From contig JAGLYE010000033.1 of NCBI GenBank assembly GCA_023132505.1, positions 1-10,886 of the forward strand: a DNA stretch of 10,886 nt, given 5' to 3'. Shown in pieces: positions 1-8,392 of this stretch. The number at the start of each line of letters is the position of its first letter. Positions within the stretch are counted from its first letter, which is position 1. Origin of the DNA: Bacteroidales bacterium (GTDB lineage Bacteria; Bacteroidota; Bacteroidia; Bacteroidales; B18-G4). The position numbers and the translations under genes were made by a program. The notes beneath the pieces are model-generated. The model ran no database searches. It had not been told where the DNA came from and worked only from the letters and a program-made list of their open reading frames with translations.

Positions 1-4
1 TATG

Positions 5-2791
5 TCAATGTGCTTCAAGCCAGTTATCGCCGGTATTCATATCCACCACCACCGGTACAGACATAGGGATAGCTGAACGCATTTTTTCGCCTACCAGTTC
101 ACTCAGAAATTCAAGCTCATTATTGTGTGCATCAAAAACGAGTTCATCATGCACCTGGAGGATCATTTTTGAGCGCATATCTTCCCGGCACATGACGTCA
201 TGTATACTGATCATGGCAATTTTGATCATATCGGCAGAGGAACCCTGAACGGGTGCATTAATGGCATTACGTTCAGCAAAACCTCTTACCGTTGCATTAC
301 CGGAATTAATATCGCGGAGGTACCTGCGCCTTCCCATCATGGTTTCCACATAAGCATGCTCCCTGGCAAAGCTGATGGTCTTATCCATATAAGATTTCAC
401 TCCGGGATATTTTTCAAAATACTGAGCGATAATGTCAGCAGCTTCTTTTCTGGGGATGTTCAATCTTTCAGAAAGCCCGAAGGCAGAGATCCCGTATACG
501 ATGCCAAAGTTTACAGTCTTTGCATTCCTGCGCATGTCGGCACTCACTTCTTCCAGGGATACACCATATATCCTGGCAGCTGTGGCAGTATGAACATCCT
601 GCCCGTTCACGAAAGTTTCGATAAGATTAGGATCTTCGCTTAACTCTGCAATGATTCGGAGTTCAATTTGTGAATAATCAGCTGCAAGCAGTGTATAATC
701 ATGGTTCCGGGGAACAAAAGCCTTCCTGATCTCCCTGCCGCGGGGAGTCCGGATCGGAATATTCTGAAGGTTAGGATTGTTGGAGCTCAGTCTGCCGGTT
801 GCGGCCACAGCCTGATTATATGAAGTATGTATCCGCTGGTCGCGCGGATTGATCAACTTTGGCAATGCATCAACATAGGTTGATTTCAGTTTTGTCAATG
901 AGCGGTAATCCAGTATCTTATTAATGATAGGGTGTTTATCTGCCAACCTTACCAGCACATCCTCGCCTGTAGAATATTGCCTGGTACGTGTACGTTTCGG
1001 CTTATCCGTAACTTTAAGCTTATCAAACAGAATTTCTCCCAATTGCTTTGGTGAAGCAATATTGAAGTCTTCTCCCGCCAGGGTTTTTATCTCCCCATCC
1101 AACAACACAATATCCTTCTCCAATTCTGCAGAAAAATCATTAAGTGTAGATGTTTCAAGTTTCACGCCTTCTGCTTCCATGGAAGAAAGTACCGGGACCA
1201 GTGGCATCTCGATCTTTTGGAACAATTCCATCGTACCGGAGTCCAATAGCAATGGTTCAAAAACTTCCTTCAATTGTAAGGTGATATCCGCATCTTCACA
1301 AGCATAATCTTTAAGCAAAGTTGAACTCACGGTTCGCATACTAAGCTGATTCTTCCCTTTTTTCCCAATCAGGCTTTCAATAGAAACCGGCTTGTAATCG
1401 AGGTAGGTCTCAGCAAGAAAATCCATGTTGTGCCTGAGGTCAGGTTCTATCAGATAGTGCGCGATCATCGTATCGAAGAGCGGGCCTTTTACTTCAATAT
1501 CATACCATTTCAAAACTGACATATCGAATTTCAGGTTCTGACCTATCTTGCCAATTTCCTCATTTTCAAATACATCTTTAAAATCAGCAACAATCTTATG
1601 TGCCTCATTATAATTATCCGGGACAGGAACAAACCAAGCTTCACCCTTTATTAAAGCGAAAGACATCCCCACCAATTCAGTATCATTTGCATTCAGCCCT
1701 GTAGTTTCTGTATCGAAGCAAAATGAGTCGGAATTTAATAGTTTTTCGATTAGCCTGGTCCTGGCTTCCTTGCCATCAACCAGCATATAATCATGATCAA
1801 CATCGTTAATCCCAATGAATTTCTCCTCCGGCACCTCAACACCTGCGCTACTGAATAAATCACCCTTGGCAGATTCATTGTCCGTTGACCGATCATCTGG
1901 CACCTGATCTTTCACCGGTTTGAATATCCTTTGTGCAAAATTTCTGAACTCCAGTTCAGCAAACAATTCTGTCAGGGCTTTCTTATCCGGGTCTCCGTAT
2001 TGCAATTTACCAGGATCATAGTCTATGGGGACATCCAGGATGATAGTAGCCAGTTGCTTTGACATTATGGCCTGCTCTGAGAAATTCTCTACATTTTCCT
2101 TGAGTTTACCTTTAAGCTTATCCGTATTTAGAAGCAGGTTCTCAACACTCCCGAATTCAGCTATCAGTTTGGAAGCTATTTTTACCCCTACACCGGGAAC
2201 GCCGGGAATATTATCAGAAACATCTCCCCACAACCCGAGGATGTCGATAAGTTGTTCCGGCTCCTGTATCTTATATTTCTCGCATATTTCCTTCACCCCT
2301 AAGATTTCTGGTTTGTTACCCATCCTGGCCGGTTTATACATAAAGATGTTATCCGACACCAGCTGTCCAAAATCTTTATCCGGGGTCATCATAAACACCT
2401 CGAAACCGTTCTTCTCAGCTTTCTTTGCCAGGGTTCCGATCACATCATCCGCTTCATATCCCTCAACCTTTAAAACCGGTATATTAAATGCTTCAATGAG
2501 ATTGATAATATAGGGTATTGAAAGGGCAATATCTTCAGGCATCTTTTCCCTGTTGGCTTTGTATTCTGCAAAACTCTCTACCCTGACAGTTGGAGCCATG
2601 GTATCAAAGGCAATACCAATATGGCTGGGCTGCTCATTCCTGAGTACATCCCAGAGTGTATTTGCAAAACCGAGGATTGCAGAAGTATTCAGTCCTTTTG
2701 AATTGATCCTGGGGTTTTTATTCAACGCAAAATACGCCCTGTATATTAAGGCCATGGCATCCAGCAGGAATAATTTCTTTTGATCCGGCAT
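5..2791 (-). CDS. polA: DNA polymerase I with 5'-3' and 3'-5' exonuclease
   Basis: Complete 928-residue polymerase I, used in Okazaki fragment processing and repair synthesis. Residues 1-290 form the 5' nuclease (Asp11; GYEADD around 112-116; TPDKD with Asp138 and Asp140; GDVSDN around 189-194). The 3'-5' exonuclease keeps its acidic residues (Asp360 and Glu362 in DTET, Asp423, Asp502 in YACEDAD), so proofreading should be active. The polymerase domain has motif A (Asp705), the O-helix (Arg754, Lys758, Phe762, Tyr766) and motif C HDE (Asp882, Glu883). From memory of the E. coli enzyme, these polymerase residue numbers are the same there, and the total length is also 928. That supports the ATG at 2791 over an in-frame ATG at 2848, which would add 19 residues. 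A TACTTTTG -7-like box at 2808-2815 lies between the two candidates and also favours 2791. The TGA stop is at 5-7. The gene is divergent from the PhoH gene. Confidence 0.97.
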   Translation of the reverse strand: MPDQKKLFLLDAMALIYRAYFALNKNPRINSKGLNTSAILGFANTLWDVLRNEQPSHIGIAFDTMAPTVRVESFAEYKANREKMPEDIALSIPYIINLIEAFNIPVLKVEGYEADDVIGTLAKKAEKNGFEVFMMTPDKDFGQLVSDNIFMYKPARMGNKPEILGVKEICEKYKIQEPEQLIDILGLWGDVSDNIPGVPGVGVKIASKLIAEFGSVENLLLNTDKLKGKLKENVENFSEQAIMSKQLATIILDVPIDYDPGKLQYGDPDKKALTELFAELEFRNFAQRIFKPVKDQVPDDRSTDNESAKGDLFSSAGVEVPEEKFIGINDVDHDYMLVDGKEARTRLIEKLLNSDSFCFDTETTGLNANDTELVGMSFALIKGEAWFVPVPDNYNEAHKIVADFKDVFENEEIGKIGQNLKFDMSVLKWYDIEVKGPLFDTMIAHYLIEPDLRHNMDFLAETYLDYKPVSIESLIGKKGKNQLSMRTVSSTLLKDYACEDADITLQLKEVFEPLLLDSGTMELFQKIEMPLVPVLSSMEAEGVKLETSTLNDFSAELEKDIVLLDGEIKTLAGEDFNIASPKQLGEILFDKLKVTDKPKRTRTRQYSTGEDVLVRLADKHPIINKILDYRSLTKLKSTYVDALPKLINPRDQRIHTSYNQAVAATGRLSSNNPNLQNIPIRTPRGREIRKAFVPRNHDYTLLAADYSQIELRIIAELSEDPNLIETFVNGQDVHTATAARIYGVSLEEVSADMRRNAKTVNFGIVYGISAFGLSERLNIPRKEAADIIAQYFEKYPGVKSYMDKTISFAREHAYVETMMGRRRYLRDINSGNATVRGFAERNAINAPVQGSSADMIKIAMISIHDVMCREDMRSKMILQVHDELVFDAHNNELEFLSELVGEKMRSAIPMSVPVVVDMNTGDNWLEAH

Positions 2792-2807
2792 ACAATAAGA
2801 TTTGGCA

Positions 2808-2815
2808 CAAAAGTA
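2808..2815 (-). promoter_or_regulatory. Possible polA promoter -7 box
   Basis: On the minus strand this reads TACTTTTG and fits the Bacteroidota -7 consensus TAnnTTTG. It lies 16 bases before the chosen polA ATG, so transcription would start about 10 bases upstream of it. I see no TTTG or TTG at the expected -33 distance, so only half of the promoter is supported. Confidence 0.4.
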
Positions 2816-2859
2816 ACATTTTATTGGGCGTTTGCGACCCGCTGGCATAGTACACCCGG

Positions 2860-2890
2860 AAAGCTGTATAATTAAACTTCAGCTTTTTTT
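2860..2890 (+). terminator. Weak hairpin followed by a T-run
   Basis: AAAGCTG (2860-2866) pairs with CAGCTTT (2880-2886) across a 13-base A/T-rich loop, and Ts continue to 2890. This is the shape of an intrinsic terminator reading rightward, with a short stem containing only three G-C pairs. No plus-strand gene ends here. It could stop antisense transcripts that come out of polA, or act in the leader of the PhoH gene if that starts further upstream. It may also be chance. Confidence 0.3.
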
Positions 2891-2978
2891 ATGAACACCC
2901 TTCACTTAATAAGTTCTTTCAGCATTCTGTAATATTTGCCCGAAAATATTGTTGCTTTATATAATAAATCGTCTGCCA

Positions 2979-4316
2979 ATGCCAAGAAAGAAAAAGCAAA
3001 AGAAGATATTTGTCCTGGACACCTCAGTGATCCTTTATAATCATAATGCAATTTACAGCTTTGAAGACAATGATGTTGCCATTCCGATCACGGTGCTGGA
3101 GGAGCTCGATTATTTTAAAAAGGGCAATGAAACCAAAAACTTCGAAACCCGGGAGTTCATCCGTATCATGGACAAGTTGTCAACAAATAATTCGCTTCAG
3201 AACTGGATCCCGGTCGACCGGCCTAAGCACGGTTATTTCAAGGTGATCATGCAAGAAAGGGCTGATGCCCTTGATGCCATCAAGGTCTTTGGGGAGGATA
3301 CTGCCGACCACCGCATCCTGAATGCCACCCTGACCATGAGCGAAGAACACCCTGAGAAAAAGGTGATCCTCGTTTCCAAAGATATTAACCTCCGGTTGAA
3401 AGCAAAGTCGCTCAATATTCCTGCAGAAGATTTTCAGACAGGCAAGATCAAGGACCTGGAGTCATTGTACACAGGCAAATCAGTTATTGAAGGGCTGGCA
3501 AAGGAGGTAATTGACAGTGTATATGCCAATGGTTTTTGCTTGCCTGAAGATATCGGCATTAAGAATCCCATCCCAAACCATTACTTTATCCTTAAAAATA
3601 ACCGCACATCAGCACTGGTATTTTACAACCCCTTACTGGAAAGAATAGAGCGCATCGAAAAAACTCCTGCCTACAGGATCACCCCCAGAAATGCAGAGCA
3701 GGTATTTGCCCTTCATGCTATCACCAATCCAAAGGTGAAGCTGGTGACCATGCAGGGTGTAGCAGGTACAGGTAAAACATTGCTTGCCCTGGCCGGTGCT
3801 CTCGAACAGAAAAGAAATTTCAAACAGATTTACCTGGCCAGGCCTATTGTCCCGCTAAGCAATAAAGATATCGGATACCTGCCCGGTGACATTGCATCCA
3901 AGCTGAACCCTTACATGGAGCCCCTGTGGGACAACCTTAAGTTCATTCAGAACCAGTTCAGTGAGAAAGACGGGGAATTCAAGAAGATCAGCGATGCCCT
4001 GGAGCAGGAAAAGCTGGTGATCACACCCCTGGCCTATATCAGGGGAAGAAGCATTTCCAATGTTTGTTTTATCGTTGATGAAGCACAAAACCTTACTCCG
4101 CATGAGGTGAAGACCATCATAACACGAGCCGGAGAGAATACCAAGATCATCTTTACCGGTGACATATACCAAATTGACACCCCTTACCTGGATTCCCAAA
4201 GCAACGGACTCTCCTATTTAATAGATAAGATCAAGCATCATGAGATTTATGCACATATCAGGCTGGAGAAAGGAGAAAGGTCAGAGCTTGCTAATCTGGC
4301 GAATGAACTTTTGTAA
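2979..4316 (+). CDS. phoH2: PIN-domain PhoH-family ATPase (PhoH2 type)
   Basis: A 445-residue cytoplasmic protein fusing an N-terminal PIN nuclease domain (about 8-150) to a C-terminal PhoH P-loop ATPase (about 235-445). PIN-type acidic residues are visible at Asp14 (VLDTS), Glu41/Glu42, Asp107/Asp110 and Asp135. The ATPase has Walker A GVAGTGKT (260-267), Walker B FIVDEAQN (364-371) and a TGD sensor segment (393-395). The stretch around 287-310, including ARPIVP and GYLPGD, is typical of PhoH. Characterised PhoH2 proteins couple RNA unwinding to RNA cleavage; the in vivo role in Bacteroidota is not established. The start is the ATG at 2979, directly before a basic MPRKKK segment. A TTG 30 bases upstream would add ten non-conserved-looking residues. 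The basic N-terminus fits nucleic-acid binding. The gene ends 4 bases from the convergent cyclase gene. Confidence 0.93.
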   Translation: MPRKKKQKKIFVLDTSVILYNHNAIYSFEDNDVAIPITVLEELDYFKKGNETKNFETREFIRIMDKLSTNNSLQNWIPVDRPKHGYFKVIMQERADALDAIKVFGEDTADHRILNATLTMSEEHPEKKVILVSKDINLRLKAKSLNIPAEDFQTGKIKDLESLYTGKSVIEGLAKEVIDSVYANGFCLPEDIGIKNPIPNHYFILKNNRTSALVFYNPLLERIERIEKTPAYRITPRNAEQVFALHAITNPKVKLVTMQGVAGTGKTLLALAGALEQKRNFKQIYLARPIVPLSNKDIGYLPGDIASKLNPYMEPLWDNLKFIQNQFSEKDGEFKKISDALEQEKLVITPLAYIRGRSISNVCFIVDEAQNLTPHEVKTIITRAGENTKIIFTGDIYQIDTPYLDSQSNGLSYLIDKIKHHEIYAHIRLEKGERSELANLANELL

Positions 4317-4320
4317 AGGA

Positions 4321-5322
4321 TTACCCCTTTTCACGATATACCACGTTTAAAATTACAGTACCTACAATCTTAAGGGAGCTCCTGTCAATACTTTCCAGAT
4401 TGTCGTTCACTGTATGCCAATGATCGAAGAAGCTTCCGTTTACTGATTTCGGGTCGAGATGAATAATGTTGATAGTAGGAATGTTGGCTATATTGTTTAC
4501 ATAATAATGATCATCAGTGATATAGCTTCCTCTTTCTCTTGGGAAATATTTTCCATAACCCAGTTCCTCTGCCATGTCCCATACCTTTTTAACCCTTGAG
4601 GGAGCATACATCATCGAAAAGCCTTCCATCATGAAGGTAGGATCCTTCACTCCGACCATATCAAGCAGTATTCCATACAGGGCCCTGTAATTGGTTTTAT
4701 GTGGATTGTTAGCCCAGTATTGTGAGCCCAGGCCCCAGTAATCTTCCCCGGCATAGTTTTGGGCATCCTGTGGAGGACCGTAATCTTCAAGATCGAAAAA
4801 GATTATGTCAAGGCCGATCGCCGGGTTTTGCATGCTAAATTGCCGGGCTGCTTCAATCAACACACCAACACCGCTGGCACCATCATTTGCGCCGTCGATG
4901 GCAGTATTGTGATTACTTTCCAAAGGATCATGGTCGGCGAATGGCCTGGAATCCCAGTGCGCGCTCAGCATAATACGTTTTTTATTTTCCAGATTGAATG
5001 AGGCGATGATATTCCTTCCCCTGAGTACATTTCCATTATATGCGCGGGCTTTAAATGCCTGTACCTGAACGGTATCTGCAAAGCTCTCCATTATAGTTTC
5101 AAGCCATGATGCACATTTTGAATGTGCTTCACTGCCGGGCACACGCGGCCCGAAGGAAAGCTGTTTTTCAATATAGGCATATGCTGAATCCGCATCAAAG
5201 CCCGGCACATTCACCTGCACCTCGGAGGTTAGTGTGTTATCCTCAACAGGCTTTTTACTGCTGCCACAGGAGTACAGGGCCAATACAAAAATAAAAAATA
5301 TATAAGGTATAAAAGATCTCAT
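4321..5322 (-). CDS. Glutaminyl-peptide cyclotransferase-like M28 lipoprotein
   Basis: A 333-residue lipoprotein. A hydrophobic signal segment (4-18) ends in LYSC with Cys19 as the lipidation site, followed by a Ser/Lys-rich linker. The rest is an M28 zinc-hydrolase fold resembling animal-type glutaminyl cyclase, which converts N-terminal Gln to pyroglutamate. Expected metal and catalytic residues are visible: His122/Asp124 (SAHWDS), Asp147 (DGANDGASG), Glu179-Asp180 (FDLED), Asp221 (LLDMVG), Asp270-Asp271-His272 (TDDH) and His303 (HWHTVND). The WHTxxDNxE-like end and the TDDH motif favour cyclase over M28 aminopeptidase, although a peptidase cannot be excluded. In Bacteroidota many proteins exported through signal peptidase I begin with Gln after cleavage, which gives this enzyme a broad periplasmic substrate pool. 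The gene follows the histidine kinase on the same strand after a 110-base gap that holds its own possible promoter. Confidence 0.87.
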   Translation of the reverse strand: MRSFIPYIFFIFVLALYSCGSSKKPVEDNTLTSEVQVNVPGFDADSAYAYIEKQLSFGPRVPGSEAHSKCASWLETIMESFADTVQVQAFKARAYNGNVLRGRNIIASFNLENKKRIMLSAHWDSRPFADHDPLESNHNTAIDGANDGASGVGVLIEAARQFSMQNPAIGLDIIFFDLEDYGPPQDAQNYAGEDYWGLGSQYWANNPHKTNYRALYGILLDMVGVKDPTFMMEGFSMMYAPSRVKKVWDMAEELGYGKYFPRERGSYITDDHYYVNNIANIPTINIIHLDPKSVNGSFFDHWHTVNDNLESIDRSSLKIVGTVILNVVYREKG

Positions 5323-5394
5323 GGAGTATATTGATTAATAATGCTTGCCTTCATTTAATAATGTCTGAAACCTTGCCAATTTCTTCAGAGAATA

Positions 5395-5402
5395 CAAAGG
5401 TA
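5395..5402 (-). promoter_or_regulatory. Possible -7 box for the cyclase gene
   Basis: The minus strand reads TACCTTTG, an exact fit to the Bacteroidota -7 consensus TAnnTTTG. It lies in the 110-base gap between the kinase gene and the cyclase gene, giving a leader of about 65 bases. No convincing -33 TTTG is seen. If real, the cyclase is transcribed independently of the two-component pair. Confidence 0.4.
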
Positions 5403-5432
5403 TCCATTTCCTTGGGTTTCTTCTGGCATGAT

Positions 5433-6788
5433 TTAGAATGTTATTGAAAATGTGGTTCCTTCACCGGGTTTTGATCTTACGGTGATAAACCCTTTATGAA
5501 GATGCATGATCTGTCTTGAAAGGCTCAGGCCGATCCCGGATCCGTGTTTTTTAGAAGTGAAGAATGGCATAAAGATCTTATCAAGGATATCCGGCTTGAT
5601 GCCAACACCATTGTCTTTGATATCAACAACTACCCTGCTATTGTTATTCACGGTTGCAAGTATGCTTATCTCTGCATCTTTCTTCCCTTTCACCGCATCC
5701 ATTGCATTCAGGACCATGTTAATCATAACCTGGTCGATCAGGTCGGGATCAGCCGTGACCATCATATCGGGAGGAAATACTTTATTGCTGCAACTTATAC
5801 CCATTTCATTCATTTTAGGGATCAGGAGTTGCTGTGAGCGCTCAAAGATCTCCGACACCTTAAAATACCTGAAGCTTGGTTTGGGTATCCGGGTGAGGTT
5901 CCGATATACTTCAACGAAATTCAGCAGGCCCTGGCTTCTTTTCTGAATGGTATTGATAGCACTCTGCACTCCTTCCAGGTCATCCTTATCAAGTGCTTTC
6001 ATCAAAAGCTCGTCTTTATCTTCATCCAATAACATTTCCCGGACAGTAGCAGCCAGCGATGAGATAGGTGTGATGGAGTTTGTGATCTCGTGCGTAAGCA
6101 CACGAATAAGTTTTTGCCAGGATTCAATTTCCTTTTCATCCAGCTCGGAGCTAATATCCTGCAAACTAACCAGGATGTAATCTTCTCCCCGCATCCGGAA
6201 CTCGGTGGCATAGGCGGAGATCTGCAGAAGCTCATCCTTTATGGACAAGCGAATGAGCGTCCGCTCACCGGCTTTCAGATTTAACAGAGTTTCAGGAAGT
6301 CCTTCTTTCACCGACTCCAGGTCAGAGATGAACCTTACGTTTCTTACCTTAAGAAGACGTTTAATGGCATTATTGAACAGATCAACTTTGCCATTGCGGC
6401 TGTATGCAATAATCCCGATGCTAACATGTTGTACAACAGTCTGCAGATAATAAAAATTTTCTTCCTTTTCAGCCCTGTATTTCTTAAACTCCTCAATGAC
6501 TTCCATGAATGATCTGTTGAGATCATCAAAACTCTTTCCCAGGCCCTGATCAGTAAAGGAACTCGAGAAATCGGAATGTTTAATGCTTTGGAGAAATTGG
6601 CTCAGTTTTCTGTTCGTTCTTTCAACATAGCGGATCAGAAAAATAACCTGGATCAGGATTACCCCTATGAGGATCACTGCTGTAACATTAAACCTTGTTT
6701 TATCTACCAGATAGAAGAGTAGAAAAAATAAGAGTGCCAACAGCAATAATCTCAATACAACCTGTATGCGAAAGCGCCTAAATACCAT
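5433..6788 (-). CDS. Sensor histidine kinase, NtrY/NtrB-like, no periplasmic domain
   Basis: A 451-residue membrane kinase. Two hydrophobic helices (about 10-28 and 36-53) are joined by a loop of roughly six residues, so there is no extracytoplasmic sensor domain. A HAMP-like linker (about 54-105) and a PAS-like domain (about 112-210) follow. The HisKA domain has the phospho-acceptor His233 in LTHEITN. The HATPase domain has an N-box (Asn361 in MVLNAMDA), DNGVGI (392-397), an FFTSKK lid segment (410-414) and GSGIGLSL (416-423). The H-box style is that of kinases paired with sigma-54 activators. Its start overlaps the end of the upstream response regulator gene by 11 bases, which suggests translational coupling and identifies the partner. 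The ligand is unknown. All catalytic motifs are intact, so I expect an active enzyme. Confidence 0.93.
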   Translation of the reverse strand: MVFRRFRIQVVLRLLLLALLFFLLFYLVDKTRFNVTAVILIGVILIQVIFLIRYVERTNRKLSQFLQSIKHSDFSSSFTDQGLGKSFDDLNRSFMEVIEEFKKYRAEKEENFYYLQTVVQHVSIGIIAYSRNGKVDLFNNAIKRLLKVRNVRFISDLESVKEGLPETLLNLKAGERTLIRLSIKDELLQISAYATEFRMRGEDYILVSLQDISSELDEKEIESWQKLIRVLTHEITNSITPISSLAATVREMLLDEDKDELLMKALDKDDLEGVQSAINTIQKRSQGLLNFVEVYRNLTRIPKPSFRYFKVSEIFERSQQLLIPKMNEMGISCSNKVFPPDMMVTADPDLIDQVMINMVLNAMDAVKGKKDAEISILATVNNNSRVVVDIKDNGVGIKPDILDKIFMPFFTSKKHGSGIGLSLSRQIMHLHKGFITVRSKPGEGTTFSITF

Positions 6789-8157
6789 ATTTCTCTATTC
6801 TTCTGTATAGTGAAGCACGTGTTAGTCCGAGTTCTTTAGCTGCCTTGCTGATATTTCCCCCGTGTTTATCAATGACTTTACGGATCAGCATTTTTTCAGT
6901 TTCCTCCAGATTCATATTAGAGGTACTGATGGTACCTGTTGATGTATCTTCAACAGGCGAGAGAAAAAAGTCAGAGGGTTGAAGAATGTTTGACTCACTC
7001 ATGATCACAGCACGTTCAACTGCATGCTGCAGCTCACGAATGTTACCAGGCCAATTATGCTTCTCAAGCCTTTTAAAGGTTGAGGCGTTAAGCCTTTTGG
7101 AAGGCATTTTATATTTCCTGGAATAAATATCCAGGAAGTACTCAACCAGATCCGGAATGTCTTCAGGTCTCTCCCTTAAAGGAGGAACGTGAATTTCCAC
7201 TGTATTCATCCTGTATAAGAGGTCCTGTCTGAATTTACTTTCATTCACCATCTGGTAGAGTGGCATGTTGGTTGCACTCACAAGGCGTATATCAATGGGA
7301 ATTTCCTTATTGGTTCCCAATCGGACAACATACCTGCTCTGAAGCACGCTTAAAAGCTTTGATTGCAATGAAAGTGACAGGTTTCCAATCTCATCCAGGA
7401 AGATGGTTCCTTTGTTTGCTGCTTCAAATCGTCCGGCACGGTCCTCTTTTGCATCTGTAAAAGCACCCTTCTTAAAACCGAACAATTCACTTTCGAAGAG
7501 TGATTCGCTGATGGCCCCCAGGTCAACACTGATAAAGACTTCATCATTCCTGGCTGAAGCCATATGTATTGCGCGGGCAATAAGCTCTTTTCCGGTTCCA
7601 TTTTCACCAAGGATCAATATATTGGCATCTGTAGCAGCAACCTTTCTAACGGTCTCCATCACTTTTTGCATTGCAAGGGAATCGCCGATAATGGTTCTGT
7701 GCGAACGATTCTGGTCGGCGATTATCACTTTTTGTTTTGTGCGAAGGCTTTCCAGTTCTACTTTTGATTTCCTAAGTTGAAGGGAAGTTGTTATTGTAGC
7801 TACCAGTTTTTTATTGTCCCATGGTTTCAGCAAAAAATTGGTCGCACCTTCTTTTATACCCTGGACAGCAAGTTCAATGTCACCATAACCGGTAATAAGA
7901 ATAACTACAGTTGCCGGATCGATCTCGAGAATCTTGTTCAACCACATAAAACCTTCCTTTCCGCTTGTGGCATCCCTTGAGAAATTCATATCCAAAAGTA
8001 TGACATCATAGGTCTCGTTATGCATCAGGTCCGGAATGTTTTCTGGGTTCTCTTCCGTATGTACAATGCTGATGTGTTGCTTTAGGAAAAGTTTCGCCGC
8101 CAGCAAGACATCCCTGTCGTCGTCGATGATGAGAATCTTTGCTTCCATTTTGTTCAT
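6778..8157 (-). CDS. Sigma-54-dependent response regulator (NtrC family)
   Basis: A 459-residue activator with three domains. The receiver (about 5-125) has Asp12/Asp13, phospho-acceptor Asp56, Thr89 and Lys111. The AAA+ sigma-54 interaction domain (about 155-390) has Walker A GENGTGKE (184-191), Walker B FLDE (253-256), Arg310 and Arg316 as candidate arginine fingers, and the L1 loop that contacts sigma-54. That loop reads GAFTDA (231-236) in place of the textbook GAFTGA. The C-terminal Fis-type helix-turn-helix (about 434-458) includes ISKAAKELGLTRASLYRR. The start is the ATG at 8157; a second ATG at 8148 would shorten it by three residues and cannot be excluded. It is first in a two-gene unit with the kinase and divergent from the efflux adaptor gene, which has a probable sigma-54 promoter and is the obvious target. 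Confidence 0.95.
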   Translation of the reverse strand: MNKMEAKILIIDDDRDVLLAAKLFLKQHISIVHTEENPENIPDLMHNETYDVILLDMNFSRDATSGKEGFMWLNKILEIDPATVVILITGYGDIELAVQGIKEGATNFLLKPWDNKKLVATITTSLQLRKSKVELESLRTKQKVIIADQNRSHRTIIGDSLAMQKVMETVRKVAATDANILILGENGTGKELIARAIHMASARNDEVFISVDLGAISESLFESELFGFKKGAFTDAKEDRAGRFEAANKGTIFLDEIGNLSLSLQSKLLSVLQSRYVVRLGTNKEIPIDIRLVSATNMPLYQMVNESKFRQDLLYRMNTVEIHVPPLRERPEDIPDLVEYFLDIYSRKYKMPSKRLNASTFKRLEKHNWPGNIRELQHAVERAVIMSESNILQPSDFFLSPVEDTSTGTISTSNMNLEETEKMLIRKVIDKHGGNISKAAKELGLTRASLYRRIEKYGI

Positions 8158-8330
8158 AAGCCCTGGTTTTATTGTCAGATGACCTATACTACCAATTATC
8201 GTGCAAGAATATATAACTGCTTGATAGCAAACGCATATTAATATCTAATAAGACTCATCCGCCTGCAGGAACAGGTAAATTTATGAATATTGTTCGTATT
8301 TGTACAGAATAATGATCGATTATGGACATA

Positions 8331-8361
8331 GTGGGGTAAACTTTCAATAATACGTCCCCAC
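8331..8361. repeat. Inverted repeat GTGGGG-N19-CCCCAC, possible activator site
   Basis: GTGGGG at 8331-8336 and its exact complement CCCCAC at 8356-8361 are separated by 19 bases. These G/C-rich arms stand out in an A/T-rich intergenic region. The centre is about 73 bases upstream of the start predicted from the sigma-54 site, in the zone where NtrC-type activators bind. The wide spacing is unusual for a Fis-type dimer, so the assignment is tentative. Confidence 0.3.
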
Positions 8362-8392
8362 ATCACACTGTTATAGAACCCCTTACGAAAAG

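Noticed and set aside
200..2513. Several long plus-strand open frames within the polA region
   Set aside because: They lie opposite a confidently identified gene, show no recognisable domains and look like antisense shadows.
2792..2848. A 19-residue Cys-rich N-terminal extension of polA (Cys-x2-Cys-x4-Cys) from an upstream ATG
   Set aside because: The shorter start gives 928 residues with polymerase catalytic positions matching the E. coli numbering I recall, and a -7-like promoter box lies inside the extension.
2949..2978. TTG start ten codons upstream for the PhoH gene
   Set aside because: The ATG at 2979 opens directly onto the basic segment and PIN domain; the extra residues look like untranslated leader.
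5386..5430. A 14-codon minus-strand open frame upstream of the cyclase gene
   Set aside because: It overlaps the probable promoter, has no sign of a ribosome-binding context and no recognisable leader-peptide features.
8235..8269. Palindromes ATATTAATAT (8235-8244) and CCTGCAGG (8262-8269) in the divergent gap
   Set aside because: Short; the first is pure A/T and expected by chance, and neither has a second copy or a meaningful distance to a promoter.
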